Shown: positions 23,990-33,093, numbered from the stretch's first letter. The stretch is DNA of 37,107 nt from Chitinophagaceae bacterium (GCA_007695095.1 REEL01000073.1:1-37107); one strand, 5' to 3'. Numbers and translations are program-made. Notes: generated from the letters alone by a model not told the origin.

Positions 23990-25705
23990 TTATTTAGTTA
24001 TGATAAGTTTTCTGTTGTGAATTTCATTCTGAGTGCGGAAAACTGCATGATAAGTTCCATCAGCTAAATGTTGCATATTAAAGTCAATAGAATACTGACC
24101 CGGAGCTATATGGTGTACTTCATCTTTAACTAACTGTCCAAGAGTATTAAAAATTGTTACAGTAATTTCTCTGTCAGTTGAAGAGTTTACAACAACTCTG
24201 GTATGCTCATTGGTAGGGTTCGGAATAAATTCACTAATATTAAACACATCCGTAGTTGAAATCATTGCATTTACTATATAAGTATATTCATATGAACCGT
24301 CAAAATCTACCTGACGAAGTCTGTAGTAATAAACAACGTTATGTTCAACATCCAAATCATTATAGCTGTAGTACATTTCCTGAGAAGTATTTCCATTTCC
24401 GGATATCCAGCTAATTTCTTCAAAATCTACTCCGTCAGTACTTCTTTCAAGATAGAAGCCGGCATTATCAATTTCTACAGCTGTTGACCAGTGTACTCTA
24501 ATAAATTCATTATTAATAGGATCTGCTTTTAAGTATAATAACTCAACCGGTAATGCTGTAACTTCATTTCCTGCCAAGGCAAATTTTGAAAATGAATTCA
24601 TTCCAATTGCAGTAACACCTAATGAAGGGTTTGCTATAAGAGCTGCAGCATCTGTTGCGGCACATGGTTCACCTGATTCCGGAAGAACATAATCACCCCA
24701 GTTATCAGAAGCGAAATTAAAAGCTGAAGGAGCTTTCAGAGCTTTGAACATTACAAAACCGGAGTTAGGTGTAGGAGCCGTCAATTTAGGAACATCCGGA
24801 TAGAATGTTATATCATAATCTCCCCATCCTGAACTTGAAGAACCGTCCGGCTCAATTTCCCATATACCATAATCCTGAGCCATATCGCTAAGTACTATCT
24901 GTTGATTAGAAGGCAAACCATAAGGTGTGCAGTCAAAACTACCTCCCCAGGCTGTTCCATAGCTAGGGTTTGAACCGGTTATTGCTCCCGGGTCATTTAC
25001 GTGGTTAAAACGAGCTGTTAGGTAATCTACATTATCTCCCAGTGTTGACAAAGCAATTTCAAATGGAGCATAGTTGCTGGATAAAAATGAAGGATCTGTT
25101 AAATCCGGGAAACGTGTACCTATTGGGAATAAATAAGTCTCATTGGCATCAACTTTCCACTTCAATCCGCCTAAGCCAGAGCCATCTGTTTGAATGTATC
25201 TTTGATTTGAGGCATTTACAAAAGCTGTTGGTAATGAATTTTCCATTGTTAAAACTCTATCACCAATATAAATTTTAGCATTTGAAGATAAAAAGTCAAT
25301 TTCATTTCCTATAGTGATGTCACTTTCTAATTCAACACCCCCAAACCAATCACCTGCAATTGCTATTGCATCATTTACAATTTCTACATTAAAAAAGTAA
25401 ATATTGCCATTTCCTCTTACTGTCTGGGTTTCATAATTTGCAGTCGGATCATTAAATCGAACTAAGCGCTCTCCGGACGTACCGGCATTGTGAACAGCAG
25501 TTCCATTGAACTCCCAATCTCCGGTAAGTTCTATAACACCGTCATTATTCAGTGTCGAACCGGTATTCGTTTTGATTTCACCATTAACAAATAAAAGAGC
25601 TCCATCCTGAACAGTGACTGTTGCACCATCATTTACAAATTCATTTTGTGCAAATGAAGCCGTAATAAAAAAGGATATTAAAATTAGTGAGTAGATTTTT
25701 TTCAT
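23990..25705 (-). CDS. Surface or secreted protein with T9SS type A sorting domain
   Basis: A 571-residue exported protein with signal peptide MKKIYSLILISFFITASFAQ. The middle has repetitive beta-rich sequence without a named catalytic motif. About residues 390-480 (VELLYLKADPINNEFIRVHW, LERSTDGVDFEEI, YYYRLRQVDFDG) form the fibronectin-like module often found before T9SS signals. The last ~80 residues (FIPNPTNEHTRVVV to NRKLIITK) are a type A sorting domain. The function is unknown; probably an extracellular structural or adhesive protein. Confidence 0.85.
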   Translation of the reverse strand: MKKIYSLILISFFITASFAQNEFVNDGATVTVQDGALLFVNGEIKTNTGSTLNNDGVIELTGDWEFNGTAVHNAGTSGERLVRFNDPTANYETQTVRGNGNIYFFNVEIVNDAIAIAGDWFGGVELESDITIGNEIDFLSSNAKIYIGDRVLTMENSLPTAFVNASNQRYIQTDGSGLGGLKWKVDANETYLFPIGTRFPDLTDPSFLSSNYAPFEIALSTLGDNVDYLTARFNHVNDPGAITGSNPSYGTAWGGSFDCTPYGLPSNQQIVLSDMAQDYGIWEIEPDGSSSSGWGDYDITFYPDVPKLTAPTPNSGFVMFKALKAPSAFNFASDNWGDYVLPESGEPCAATDAAALIANPSLGVTAIGMNSFSKFALAGNEVTALPVELLYLKADPINNEFIRVHWSTAVEIDNAGFYLERSTDGVDFEEISWISGNGNTSQEMYYSYNDLDVEHNVVYYYRLRQVDFDGSYEYTYIVNAMISTTDVFNISEFIPNPTNEHTRVVVNSSTDREITVTIFNTLGQLVKDEVHHIAPGQYSIDFNMQHLADGTYHAVFRTQNEIHNRKLIITK

Positions 25706-25961
25706 AAATCAAGTTTTAAAAGTTAAGGTCGCTAAGAGTAATTTAAAATTAATTATTTCAAAAGTCAAATTAAATCTTTGACAACCACAAGATAAAACTC
25801 TTTTTTTAAAAAGCAAAACCCTTTTTAGTATTTTTTTTCCCGGAAATTAAACTCCATGTAATATCTTAAATTATCTATCTCAACGTCTAACTTGTCTTTT
25901 AACATTATTAGAAGTCTATTTGCAAGTAATAATTTAATGAATTTATGTGTTTTTTTTATTC

Positions 25962-26759
25962 TCAGTTAACAATGTTAATTTCTCCCTTAAAAACCATAAC
26001 TGCCTGTCCTGTAAGCCATACATCCTTAATATTATGTTCATTAATAGAAAACCTCACATTCAGGTCACCTCCTTTATTCTTAAGGTTATAAGTTACCACA
26101 CCGGCTGCATTTTCATTTATTGCATGGGCGATGGCTGTTGCAACATTGCCTGTTCCACAACTAAGAGTTTCCGCTTCAACACCTCTTTCATAAGTCCTTA
26201 AGTAAATTAAATCCTTGTCTCTTTTTGTAAAGTTTACGTTTATACCATTTTTAATAAACATCGGGCTATTTCTAATTGAACTTCCTTCTTTTTGGAGGTC
26301 CATTTCAGCCAAATTAAAATCCTCTTCTTTAAAAAAAACTACATGCGGGGAACCGGTATTAACAATAACTTTATCATTGCTTACATCCAAACCATAAGGT
26401 TCTATCATTTTTAAGGAAACTATGTCATCTTCAAGTATAGTTGCCTCGTGCTTTCCATCAATTGCATTGAAAGTACAATTGTTTTTTTTCAAAACTCCTG
26501 TTGAATAAGCAAATTTCACTGCACATCTCCCTCCATTTCCACACATGCTGGAAGGTTTCCCGTCTGAATTATAATAATCCATATAAAAGTCAAGGTCTTT
26601 CTCTTTTTTTAAAATAATTAAGCCGTCAGCTCCTATTCCAAATCTTCTGCTACACAGATTCGCAATCTGATGTGATGAAAGGTCTATTGATTGTTCAAAA
26701 CCGTTAACCATTATAAAATCATTGCCTGTACCTTGATATTTGTGGAATTTAATTTTCAT
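25962..26759 (-). CDS. dapF: Diaminopimelate epimerase
   Basis: DapF interconverts LL- and meso-diaminopimelate, giving the cross-linking residue of peptidoglycan and the precursor of lysine. The 265-residue length is normal. The two catalytic cysteines are present: Cys73 in SSMCGNGGRC and Cys201 in LSCGTGN. N-terminal FHKYQGTGNDFIM and RRFGIGADGLI are diagnostic. It is leftward, with 256 bases of AT-rich sequence between its end and the neighbouring T9SS-protein gene. Its presence implies meso-DAP peptidoglycan, which agrees with the Mpl-type ligase further on. Confidence 0.95.
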   Translation of the reverse strand: MKIKFHKYQGTGNDFIMVNGFEQSIDLSSHQIANLCSRRFGIGADGLIILKKEKDLDFYMDYYNSDGKPSSMCGNGGRCAVKFAYSTGVLKKNNCTFNAIDGKHEATILEDDIVSLKMIEPYGLDVSNDKVIVNTGSPHVVFFKEEDFNLAEMDLQKEGSSIRNSPMFIKNGINVNFTKRDKDLIYLRTYERGVEAETLSCGTGNVATAIAHAINENAAGVVTYNLKNKGGDLNVRFSINEHNIKDVWLTGQAVMVFKGEINIVN

Positions 26760-26875
26760 GAAGAACTATTTGAATAACATTTAATGAAAAAATTTATAAT
26801 CTATGCAACCTTCCTAAATCAGTAGCGTATACAAGGCTAATTTAATCAAAATACAACGAACAAAAAGATTTACTC

Positions 26876-28609
26876 ATGAAAAAAACTTTAAAAAATTTAA
26901 TACCGATTTTACTGATTGGTTTTTTACCTTTCGCAGGCATGGCTGCAAACTCAAATGTTGCTAACACTTGGTACTTTGGGATGAAAGCCGGTCTTGACTT
27001 TTCAAATGGAGCTCCAATTCCGCTTGTTAATGGTCAAATGGAAAGTCTTGAAAACACAGTATCGGTTTCAGATGAAAACGGACAATTATTATTTTACAGT
27101 AATGGTGGACCTTTTCCTTTTGCAGGAGGAGTATGGAACAGAAACCATCAGTTAATGCCAAATGGCAGTTTAACCGGTACCGGTGGATGTAACAGTTCAT
27201 TTCAGGGCGCAATTACGGTTCAAAAGCCAAGATCAGAAAATGTATACTATATGTTTACAACTGATTGTATTGAAAATAATTTTGCCGGAGGCCTACGCTA
27301 TTCCATTATTGACATGAATTTAGAAGGTGGTTTAGGAGATGTAGTACAAAAAAATGTACCTCTTGCTGCAAATGCAAATGAAGGTGTTACGGCTATCAGA
27401 CATGCAAATGGCGATGATTATTGGATTGTTACTCATATCAATAATACAGATTCTTTTTACGTATTTGAATTAACAGCTAATGGCATTTCCGGTGTTGTAA
27501 AAAACAAAGTTGGTCCTCACAACCCTTATCATGCAGGTGCTTTACGTGCATCTAATAATGGTCAGAAATTATTTCATGGTGGATTAATGTATGCCGCACT
27601 ATATGATTTTGATAATGCTACAGGTGAAATCAGTAACTTCGTAGACTTGGGAATTAAAGGTTATGACGCTGCCTTTTCACCGAATTGCAGATTCCTATAT
27701 GTTACGGGCAGCAATGGTTCTTCACAATTACCTAATCAGTTATGGCAGTTTGACATGCATGATTATGATATTGAAAACTCAGGTCAGCAAATAGGTTCAA
27801 CGTCTAATTTAGCTTTTGGAAATATTCAGATTGCTCCTGATGAGAAAATTTACATTGCAAAGTTCTTAAGCTCTCCGAATTTAGCGGTAATAAACAACCC
27901 TAATGAATTAGGTACAGATGCCGGTTTTGTGGAAAATGGAATCCATTTGGCCGGAAAAGTTTCCAGAGGTGGTTTGCCAAACTTTGCAAATGATGTATTG
28001 GGAGAGTGTCTTCCATACAAAGTTGAAAATACAGAGAACAATCATGGACAGCCTACTACAAATCCTTTAATTTCTTTATCGCAACAGTCTTACAACAAGC
28101 TTAAAGTTAATCTGGACAACCTACAGGATGTCAATGAAGTTGTACTTCACTACAGAAAATCTCAAGAGGATAGCTGGGAAGTATTTACCGGAACCGGAAA
28201 TTCAGTCTATCTTGAAGGATTAGAAGCAGGCACAGAATATGAAATCGTTTTAAGTTCTTATAGCTCTAATAGTTACCAATATCAGAGATTATTCGAACAT
28301 TCTACTAAAAACGAAACAGATTATATGATTAAAGGATCAACTTTAGATAGATTTTCATTCAATCTTTACCCAAATCCGGCTGCTAATGAACTTACAATCT
28401 TGTTTGACACTGACAAATCAGCAGCTGTTTTAAATGTTTCTATCTATGATTTATCCGGAAAAAAGGTTTATCATAACATTATAGAGAACAAAAACAATCT
28501 AATTGACCGTGAGTCATTATCCTTGGATGATATTCGCAATGGTGTATATTTTGTTAAAATTGAAAGTGAGTCAATATCTCACACAGAAAGATTGGTAATC
28601 ATGAAGTAA
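26876..28609 (+). CDS. Secreted beta-propeller-like protein with T9SS type A sorting domain
   Basis: A 577-residue exported protein. Signal peptide to about residue 24 (LPFAGMAA). Residues about 28-380 follow a repeat pattern common in Bacteroidota surface proteins: NTWYFGMKAGLDFSNGAP, SDENGQLLFYSNGG, VWNRNHQLMPNG, then blade-like units (APDEKIYIAKF). I read it as a beta-propeller. Residues about 395-480 form a fibronectin type III-like domain. The last ~80 residues (FNLYPNPAANELTILF to TERLVIMK) are a type A sorting signal. It is divergent from dapF and ends at a strong terminator. Confidence 0.85.
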   Translation: MKKTLKNLIPILLIGFLPFAGMAANSNVANTWYFGMKAGLDFSNGAPIPLVNGQMESLENTVSVSDENGQLLFYSNGGPFPFAGGVWNRNHQLMPNGSLTGTGGCNSSFQGAITVQKPRSENVYYMFTTDCIENNFAGGLRYSIIDMNLEGGLGDVVQKNVPLAANANEGVTAIRHANGDDYWIVTHINNTDSFYVFELTANGISGVVKNKVGPHNPYHAGALRASNNGQKLFHGGLMYAALYDFDNATGEISNFVDLGIKGYDAAFSPNCRFLYVTGSNGSSQLPNQLWQFDMHDYDIENSGQQIGSTSNLAFGNIQIAPDEKIYIAKFLSSPNLAVINNPNELGTDAGFVENGIHLAGKVSRGGLPNFANDVLGECLPYKVENTENNHGQPTTNPLISLSQQSYNKLKVNLDNLQDVNEVVLHYRKSQEDSWEVFTGTGNSVYLEGLEAGTEYEIVLSSYSSNSYQYQRLFEHSTKNETDYMIKGSTLDRFSFNLYPNPAANELTILFDTDKSAAVLNVSIYDLSGKKVYHNIIENKNNLIDRESLSLDDIRNGVYFVKIESESISHTERLVIMK

Positions 28610-28629
28610 ATCTTACCTACTATATAAAT

Positions 28630-28667
28630 AAAAAAAAAGGCTACCGCAATCGGTAGCCTTTTTTTTT
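28630..28667. terminator. Strong terminator after the beta-propeller protein gene
   Basis: GGCTACCG (28639-28646) and CGGTAGCC (28651-28658) pair around a CAAT loop, extended by nine A-T pairs to a 17-bp stem. It has a run of nine Ts on the plus strand and an equivalent run on the minus strand. Confidence 0.95.
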
Positions 28668-28757
28668 GTTAATATTTCAGGAATAAAAATTAAAATGCTA
28701 AATAGAATAATTCGTTTACTTATGGCTTTACAAGCCTCTAATTAAAAACTCCGGAAT

Positions 28758-29474
28758 TCACTTAGATGTATTGAGAAAAAATTCGTTTCGCACATTATCC
28801 TTTGTAAATTTTCCTGAAAAAGAGGAAGTTACTGTTAAGCTGGTATCGTCTTCAATTCCCCTGGATGCAACGCATAAATGTTTAGCTTCTATCAAAACAG
28901 CAACATCATCAGTATTTAAAACCTCTTTTAGAGCACCGGCAATTTGCATGGTCAACCTTTCCTGGACTTGAGGCCTTGCAGCAAAATACCTTACCAACCT
29001 GTTGATTTTAGAAAGTCCGACTACTCTTCCATTTGATATATAACCAACATGAGCTTTGCCTATAATCGGTACGAAATGATGTTCGCAATTAGAATAAAAA
29101 GAAATATCCTTTTCAATAAGCATTTCATTATATTGATACTTATTTTCAAAGGTCTTTATCTCCGGGAAATTCTTCGGGTTAAGTCCGGAAAAAATTTCAT
29201 TAACATACATTTTAGCTACTCTGTAAGGAGTACCGCTCAAGCTATCATCTTTCAGATCAAGACCCAGTATGTTCATTATTTCTCTAAAATGAATTTGTAT
29301 TTCTTCAATCTTTTCAGAATCAGTCTTTACAAATGCATCACCTCTCAATGGAGTATCAGTTGATGTTCCTACGTGGCTGTCCCCTATCATATCAGCATGC
29401 TGAAGTCCGGAACTTGATTCAGCCTGTTTAATTTTGCTATTACCATTCATTGAAACAACTTTATTTGGATTCAT
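28758..29474 (-). CDS. folE: GTP cyclohydrolase I
   Basis: FolE turns GTP into dihydroneopterin triphosphate, the first step of folate or pterin synthesis. The core has SGTPYRVAKMYVNEIFSGL, then FYSNCEHHFVPIIGKAHVGY with the zinc Cys and catalytic His residues, SKINRLVRYFAARPQVQERL, and EAKHLCVASRGIED with the second zinc Cys. I take the ATG at 29474; an ATG at 29510 adds 12 hydrophobic residues unlike the family, and 29450 is a third option. The N-terminal ~60 residues are longer than in E. coli FolE, as common in Bacteroidota. It lies 87 bases downstream of ytxJ. Confidence 0.95.
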   Translation of the reverse strand: MNPNKVVSMNGNSKIKQAESSSGLQHADMIGDSHVGTSTDTPLRGDAFVKTDSEKIEEIQIHFREIMNILGLDLKDDSLSGTPYRVAKMYVNEIFSGLNPKNFPEIKTFENKYQYNEMLIEKDISFYSNCEHHFVPIIGKAHVGYISNGRVVGLSKINRLVRYFAARPQVQERLTMQIAGALKEVLNTDDVAVLIEAKHLCVASRGIEDDTSLTVTSSFSGKFTKDNVRNEFFLNTSK

Positions 29475-29561
29475 TACAACTTTATTAAGTAAATAAAAAA
29501 GTATAACCAATCCCGGCTGAAGTTGTTTATAAATTCAGGGCAAAAAAAAGAAAAGAGCAGA

Positions 29562-29897
29562 CTAATTTTCTAGAAGAGGGAGAATGTTTTTTGGAGAAAT
29601 GGAGATATGAGACTCATTATAAATACAAATGCCATTTCGAATAGCTAAAATTTGTGGAGACTGATGTTCAACCTGAAATTTTTCAGAAATTGCATCAGAA
29701 ATATTGCGATATTGTATTAAATCAAGGTAGAAAAAGGGGATTGAAGCAAATTCTTTTTGCTTCAATCCCCTTTTAATTCGGTCAAATGCCAAAGTACTAA
29801 TTGAACAACGTGTACTATGCTTAAAAATTAAGTACAACTTATCATCTTTCAGCTGAATAATTTCTTCAAGCTGAGATAAATCAGTAAGATTAATCAA
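29562..29897 (-). CDS. ytxJ: Bacillithiol-system redox protein YtxJ (monothiol bacilliredoxin-like)
   Basis: A 111-residue thioredoxin-fold protein with the YtxJ pattern LIFKHSTRCSIS (single active Cys31), FFYLDLIQYRNISDAISEKF and HQSPQILAIRNG. YtxJ-type proteins act with bacillithiol, the low-molecular-weight thiol of Firmicutes and many Bacteroidota. There is no second active-site Cys, so a monothiol mechanism is expected. The gene contains a perfect 19-bp hairpin at 29732-29774 that encodes the variable loop between the first helix and the next strand. It is preceded by a small lipoprotein gene with a gap of three bases. Confidence 0.9.
   Translation of the reverse strand: MINLTDLSQLEEIIQLKDDKLYLIFKHSTRCSISTLAFDRIKRGLKQKEFASIPFFYLDLIQYRNISDAISEKFQVEHQSPQILAIRNGICIYNESHISISPKNILPLLEN
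29732..29774 (-). other. Perfect 19-bp inverted repeat inside ytxJ, terminator-like
   Basis: AAAAGGGGATTGAAGCAAA (29732-29750) and TTTGCTTCAATCCCCTTTT (29756-29774) pair perfectly around a five-base loop. On the minus strand, the sense strand of ytxJ, the stem ends in five Ts, so it has the shape of an intrinsic terminator. It lies 124-166 bases into the coding sequence. It could limit ytxJ and folE transcription, or be a small inserted palindrome that stayed in frame. Confidence 0.6.
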
Positions 29898-29900
29898 TAT

Positions 29901-30038
29901 TTAAATATTTCTTTCTTCGGTAACTTCTATATCATGAGTGATATGGTTTGGACATCCATCTCTATGGCATGAACTTAAAGTTGAAGAAATAAACAGTACA
30001 AAAGCAGATAAGGCTAAAAATTTTTTGAATCTTTGCAT
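29901..30038 (-). CDS. 45-residue lipoprotein rich in Cys/His
   Basis: I take the ATG at 30038, giving MQRFKKFLALSAFVLFISST then LSSC with lipobox Cys24. An ATG at 30134 would put 32 residues before this signal and is unlikely. The mature part is only about 22 residues, C-H-R-D-G-C-P-N-H-x-x-H, with one more Cys and three His within 11 residues, which could bind metal. It is three bases upstream of ytxJ, so the two are co-transcribed. Family not recognised. Confidence 0.6.
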   Translation of the reverse strand: MQRFKKFLALSAFVLFISSTLSSCHRDGCPNHITHDIEVTEERNI

Positions 30039-30142
30039 GTGATTATATTTTATGTAATTTAAAACGAGATTACTCTCCGTTAAGTGCGAATTTAAATAAA
30101 TTATTTTAAAAAATTTGCTTTTACCGTAAACCATTTTAATAT

Positions 30143-31516
30143 ATGCTTTTAAAAAAGTCTACTTTAAAAATTCATTTTATTGCAATTGGCGGGAGTATAA
30201 TGCACAATCTCGCTATCTGTTTACGTAAAATGGGGCATCATGTTTCAGGATCAGATGATGAAATTTTTGAACCGGCAATTTCACAACTAAAAAAAAATAA
30301 CCTATTGCCTGAAAAACTAGGCTGGTCAGCAGATAAAATAACCGATAATACAGATCTGGTAGTGTTGGGAATGCATGCAAAAAAAGATAATCCGGAACTA
30401 AAAAAAGCTATACAGTTAAATATTAAAATTGTTTCTTTTCCTGAATTAATTGCAGACTTTTCTAAAAATAAAAAGAGAATTGTAATTGCAGGCAGTCATG
30501 GCAAAACAACGACAACATCCATATTAATGCATGTTTTTAAGGAGAATAAAATAAATTTTGACTATCTGGTAGGCGCTCGCATAGATGGTTTTGAAAACAT
30601 GGTTAAACTGACAGAAGAATCTGAGTATATTTTAATTGAAGGAGATGAATATTTATCATCCCCATTAGATAACAGACCTAAATTTTTCCACTATAAACCA
30701 CAGCATACAATTATAACAGGTATAGCCTGGGACCATATCAATGTTTTCCCTACAGAAGAAATATATCTAAAAACGTTTAAAGACTATCTGGAGACATTGA
30801 CTAATGCTACGGTAGTTTATTTTAAAAAAGATGAAAACATTGACAAAGTTATTTCGGGCAGTACAAATAAACTGAAATTCCTCCCCTATTCAACTCCGGA
30901 ATATAAAATCCTTGATGATAAAAGTACTATAAAGTTAGATGACGAATATGTAGAACTTTCATTATTTGGAAAACATAATTTTGAAAATATAAATGCAGCA
31001 TATTACCTATGGAAATCTTTAGGATTCGAGGGTAAGAAATTCAGAGAAAAAATAAGTAGTTTCTCAGGCCCGGCACTTCGTTTAGAAAATTGGTATACAG
31101 ACTCAAACTATATATTTATAAGAGACTTTGCTCATGCACCATCAAAAGTACAAGCTAGCATAAACGCTGTAACTGAGCATTACAACCATTTTACAAAAAT
31201 TGCCGTTATAGAACTGCATACTTTTAGCAGTCTTACCGAAAGTTTTTTACCGCACTATAAAGAGACCACTAAAGGTGTAGATAAAGTTTTTATCTTTTTT
31301 GATGAAAAAGCTTTAGAATTAAAAGGAAAACAAATACCTACAGAAAAAACACTAAAAGAAGCCTTTAATAGAAAAGATTTAGTTATTATTAAAAATAAAA
31401 TGACTCTAAAAGAAGAGATTATAAAAAACCTTATCCCTAAAACTATATTTTTACTTATGTCAAGTGGAAAACTGGATGGATTTACAAAAACTGAATTAAA
31501 AGAAGTAATAAAATGA
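30143..31516 (+). CDS. mpl: Mur ligase family protein, Mpl-type (UDP-MurNAc:tripeptide ligase)
   Basis: A 457-residue ATP-dependent ligase. The N-terminal domain has HFIAIGGSIMHNLAICLRKM and the GSDDEIFEP motif of MurC/Mpl. The P-loop is GSHGKT at 117-122 followed by TTTS. EGDEYLSS, WDHINVFP and a C-terminal domain with FAHAPSKV follow. Mpl joins recycled L-Ala-D-Glu-meso-DAP to UDP-MurNAc in the cytoplasm. MurC would be the alternative, but IGGS...MHNLA with HAPSKV favours Mpl. It overlaps the next gene by four bases (ATGA), so they form an operon. Confidence 0.85.
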   Translation: MLLKKSTLKIHFIAIGGSIMHNLAICLRKMGHHVSGSDDEIFEPAISQLKKNNLLPEKLGWSADKITDNTDLVVLGMHAKKDNPELKKAIQLNIKIVSFPELIADFSKNKKRIVIAGSHGKTTTTSILMHVFKENKINFDYLVGARIDGFENMVKLTEESEYILIEGDEYLSSPLDNRPKFFHYKPQHTIITGIAWDHINVFPTEEIYLKTFKDYLETLTNATVVYFKKDENIDKVISGSTNKLKFLPYSTPEYKILDDKSTIKLDDEYVELSLFGKHNFENINAAYYLWKSLGFEGKKFREKISSFSGPALRLENWYTDSNYIFIRDFAHAPSKVQASINAVTEHYNHFTKIAVIELHTFSSLTESFLPHYKETTKGVDKVFIFFDEKALELKGKQIPTEKTLKEAFNRKDLVIIKNKMTLKEEIIKNLIPKTIFLLMSSGKLDGFTKTELKEVIK

Positions 31517-32277
31517 TGCAATTAAAGAAACCCTTAGTGATTTTTGACTTAGAGACAACCGGTCTGAATGTTATAACAGACAGAATAATAGAGGCTTGTT
31601 TTATAAAAGTTCATCCCAACGACAGTAAAGAAGTGAAAAATTATATTTTAAACCCCGAAATGCCGATTCCGGCTGAATCTTCAGCTATACATGGATTTTA
31701 TGACAAAGATGTGGCAGATAAGCCGACTTTTAAACAAATCGCTTCTGAACTGAATAAATGGTTGGAAGGTTGCGATTTAGGCGGATATAATTGTAACAGA
31801 TTTGATGTGCCGGTCTTAGTTGAGGAATTTTACAGAACCGGAAGTACTTTTAAGTTAGAAAACAGGAAAATTGTAGATGTTCAGAAAATTTTTCATTTAA
31901 TGGAGCCTAGAAATCTGTCCGCTGCATATAAGTTTTATTGTGGCCGGGATCTTGAAGATGCTCATAGTGCTGAAGCTGATACTATTGCAACTTATGAAAT
32001 TCTATTATCTCAACTCAAGAAATATGATAAAGACATTAAAAGCGATGTTAGCTTTTTACATGAGTTTACAAAAGACGGTGAATTTGTCGATACTGGCAGA
32101 AGAATGGTCTTTAATAAAGATAAAAAAGAAGTATTTAATTTTGGAAAACACAGGGGTAAGCTCGTTGAAAAAGTATTACAGGATGAACCACAATACTATG
32201 ACTGGATTATGAAAAGTGAATTTTCCGCTCATACCAAACAGAAATTAACTGAAATTAAATTAAGACAAAACTCCTAG
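31513..32277 (+). CDS. DnaQ-like 3'-5' exonuclease with ExoX-like C-terminal domain
   Basis: A 254-residue DEDDh-type exonuclease. Exo I is FDLETTG with Asp12 and Glu14, Exo II is YNCNRFDVPVL, and Exo III is HSAEADTIAT, all intact. Residues about 205-250 (FNFGKHRGKLVEKVL, YYDWIMKSEF) form the small C-terminal module seen in exonuclease X-like proteins. It could act in DNA repair or RNA trimming; the sequence does not decide. It overlaps the Mpl-type gene by four bases and is translated from the same message. Confidence 0.85.
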   Translation: MMQLKKPLVIFDLETTGLNVITDRIIEACFIKVHPNDSKEVKNYILNPEMPIPAESSAIHGFYDKDVADKPTFKQIASELNKWLEGCDLGGYNCNRFDVPVLVEEFYRTGSTFKLENRKIVDVQKIFHLMEPRNLSAAYKFYCGRDLEDAHSAEADTIATYEILLSQLKKYDKDIKSDVSFLHEFTKDGEFVDTGRRMVFNKDKKEVFNFGKHRGKLVEKVLQDEPQYYDWIMKSEFSAHTKQKLTEIKLRQNS

Positions 32278-32295
32278 CATCTCATTTTATATTTT

Positions 32296-32303
32296 TATTT
32301 TTG
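32296..32303 (+). promoter_or_regulatory. Possible -7 element before the Dpm1-like gene
   Basis: TATTTTTG fits TAnnTTTG and ends 19 bases before the TTG start. No TTTG-like -33 element at the right spacing was found. Confidence 0.25.
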
Positions 32304-32322
32304 AATCTATAAAAAAAAATAA

Positions 32323-33054
32323 TTGAGTTCTAATTTAGTAATCATACCAACTTATAATGAGAAAGATAACATAGAAGATATACTTCATGTAATTTTCTCG
32401 CTGGAAAGCAATTTTCACGTTTTGATTGTTGATGACAACTCTCCTGATGGAACTGCTTCTATTGTAAAAAAACTAATTGCTGATACTTATCAGAGCAAAC
32501 TCTTTATTGAAGAAAGAACCGGTAAACTTGGATTAGGAACAGCATATATACATGGATTTAAATGGGCATTAAAACATCAATATACTTACATTTTTGAAAT
32601 GGATGCTGATTTTTCTCACAACCCTGCTGATTTACCCAGACTTCTGGATGCTTGTAAAGGCGAACAATATGACATGTCTGTAGGATCCAGATATATTAAA
32701 GGTGGAAAAGTAGTAAACTGGCCTTTATCAAGAATTTTTATTTCATACTTTGCATCTGTTTATGTCAGGATAATCACCTGGATGCCGGTAAGAGATACTA
32801 CCGCGGGGTTTGTCTGTTACCATAGGAAAGTACTGGAAACGCTTGATCTAGACAACATACGCTTTGTTGGTTATGCATTTCAAATTGAAATGAAATTTAA
32901 AACCCTGAAAAAGCAATTTAAAATAGCTGAAGTGCCTATTACCTTTGTTGACAGAAAAAAAGGTGTTTCAAAAATGAATAAAGGGATTATCAAAGAAGCT
33001 GTTTGGGGAGTTCTTTCCCTACAATGGCAACATCTTAGAGGTAAATTAAAGTAA
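32323..33054 (+). CDS. Polyprenol-phosphate mannosyltransferase-like GT2 (Dpm1 type)
   Basis: A 243-residue family 2 glycosyltransferase of the Dpm1 type. VIIPTYNEKDNI at the N-terminus, VDDNSPDGTASI for nucleotide-sugar binding, EMDADFSHNPADLP with the DxD motif, and GSRYIKGG are all present. DTTAGFVCYHRKVLE and VDRKKGVSKMNKGI follow. It transfers a sugar, probably mannose or glucose, to undecaprenyl phosphate at the inner membrane. The start is a TTG at 32323 since no ATG or GTG precedes the conserved VIIPTYNE. There is no C-terminal membrane anchor. It lies 45 bases after the exonuclease gene. Confidence 0.88.
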   Translation: MSSNLVIIPTYNEKDNIEDILHVIFSLESNFHVLIVDDNSPDGTASIVKKLIADTYQSKLFIEERTGKLGLGTAYIHGFKWALKHQYTYIFEMDADFSHNPADLPRLLDACKGEQYDMSVGSRYIKGGKVVNWPLSRIFISYFASVYVRIITWMPVRDTTAGFVCYHRKVLETLDLDNIRFVGYAFQIEMKFKTLKKQFKIAEVPITFVDRKKGVSKMNKGIIKEAVWGVLSLQWQHLRGKLK

Positions 33055-33093
33055 CTTAATAATATATACTAATTACTTTAATTCACCTTTTTT
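33044..33093 (+). terminator. Weak AT-rich hairpin with T-run after the Dpm1-like gene
   Basis: AATTAAAGTAA (33044-33054) pairs perfectly with TTACTTTAATT (33073-33083) over an 18-base loop and is followed by CACCTTTTTT. One arm covers the stop codon. The stem is AT-only apart from one pair, so it would be weak. Confidence 0.35.

Noticed and set aside
29049-29363. 104-residue plus-strand ORF opposite folE
   Set aside because: It is antisense to a clear GTP cyclohydrolase gene, has no recognisable domain and biased composition.
29517-29538. CTGAA/TTCAG pair after ytxJ as a terminator
   Set aside because: The stem is only five pairs with a 12-base loop and no T-run in the required direction.
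30039-30134. 77-residue form of the small lipoprotein
   Set aside because: A lipobox signal must be at the N-terminus; the added 32 residues would block it.
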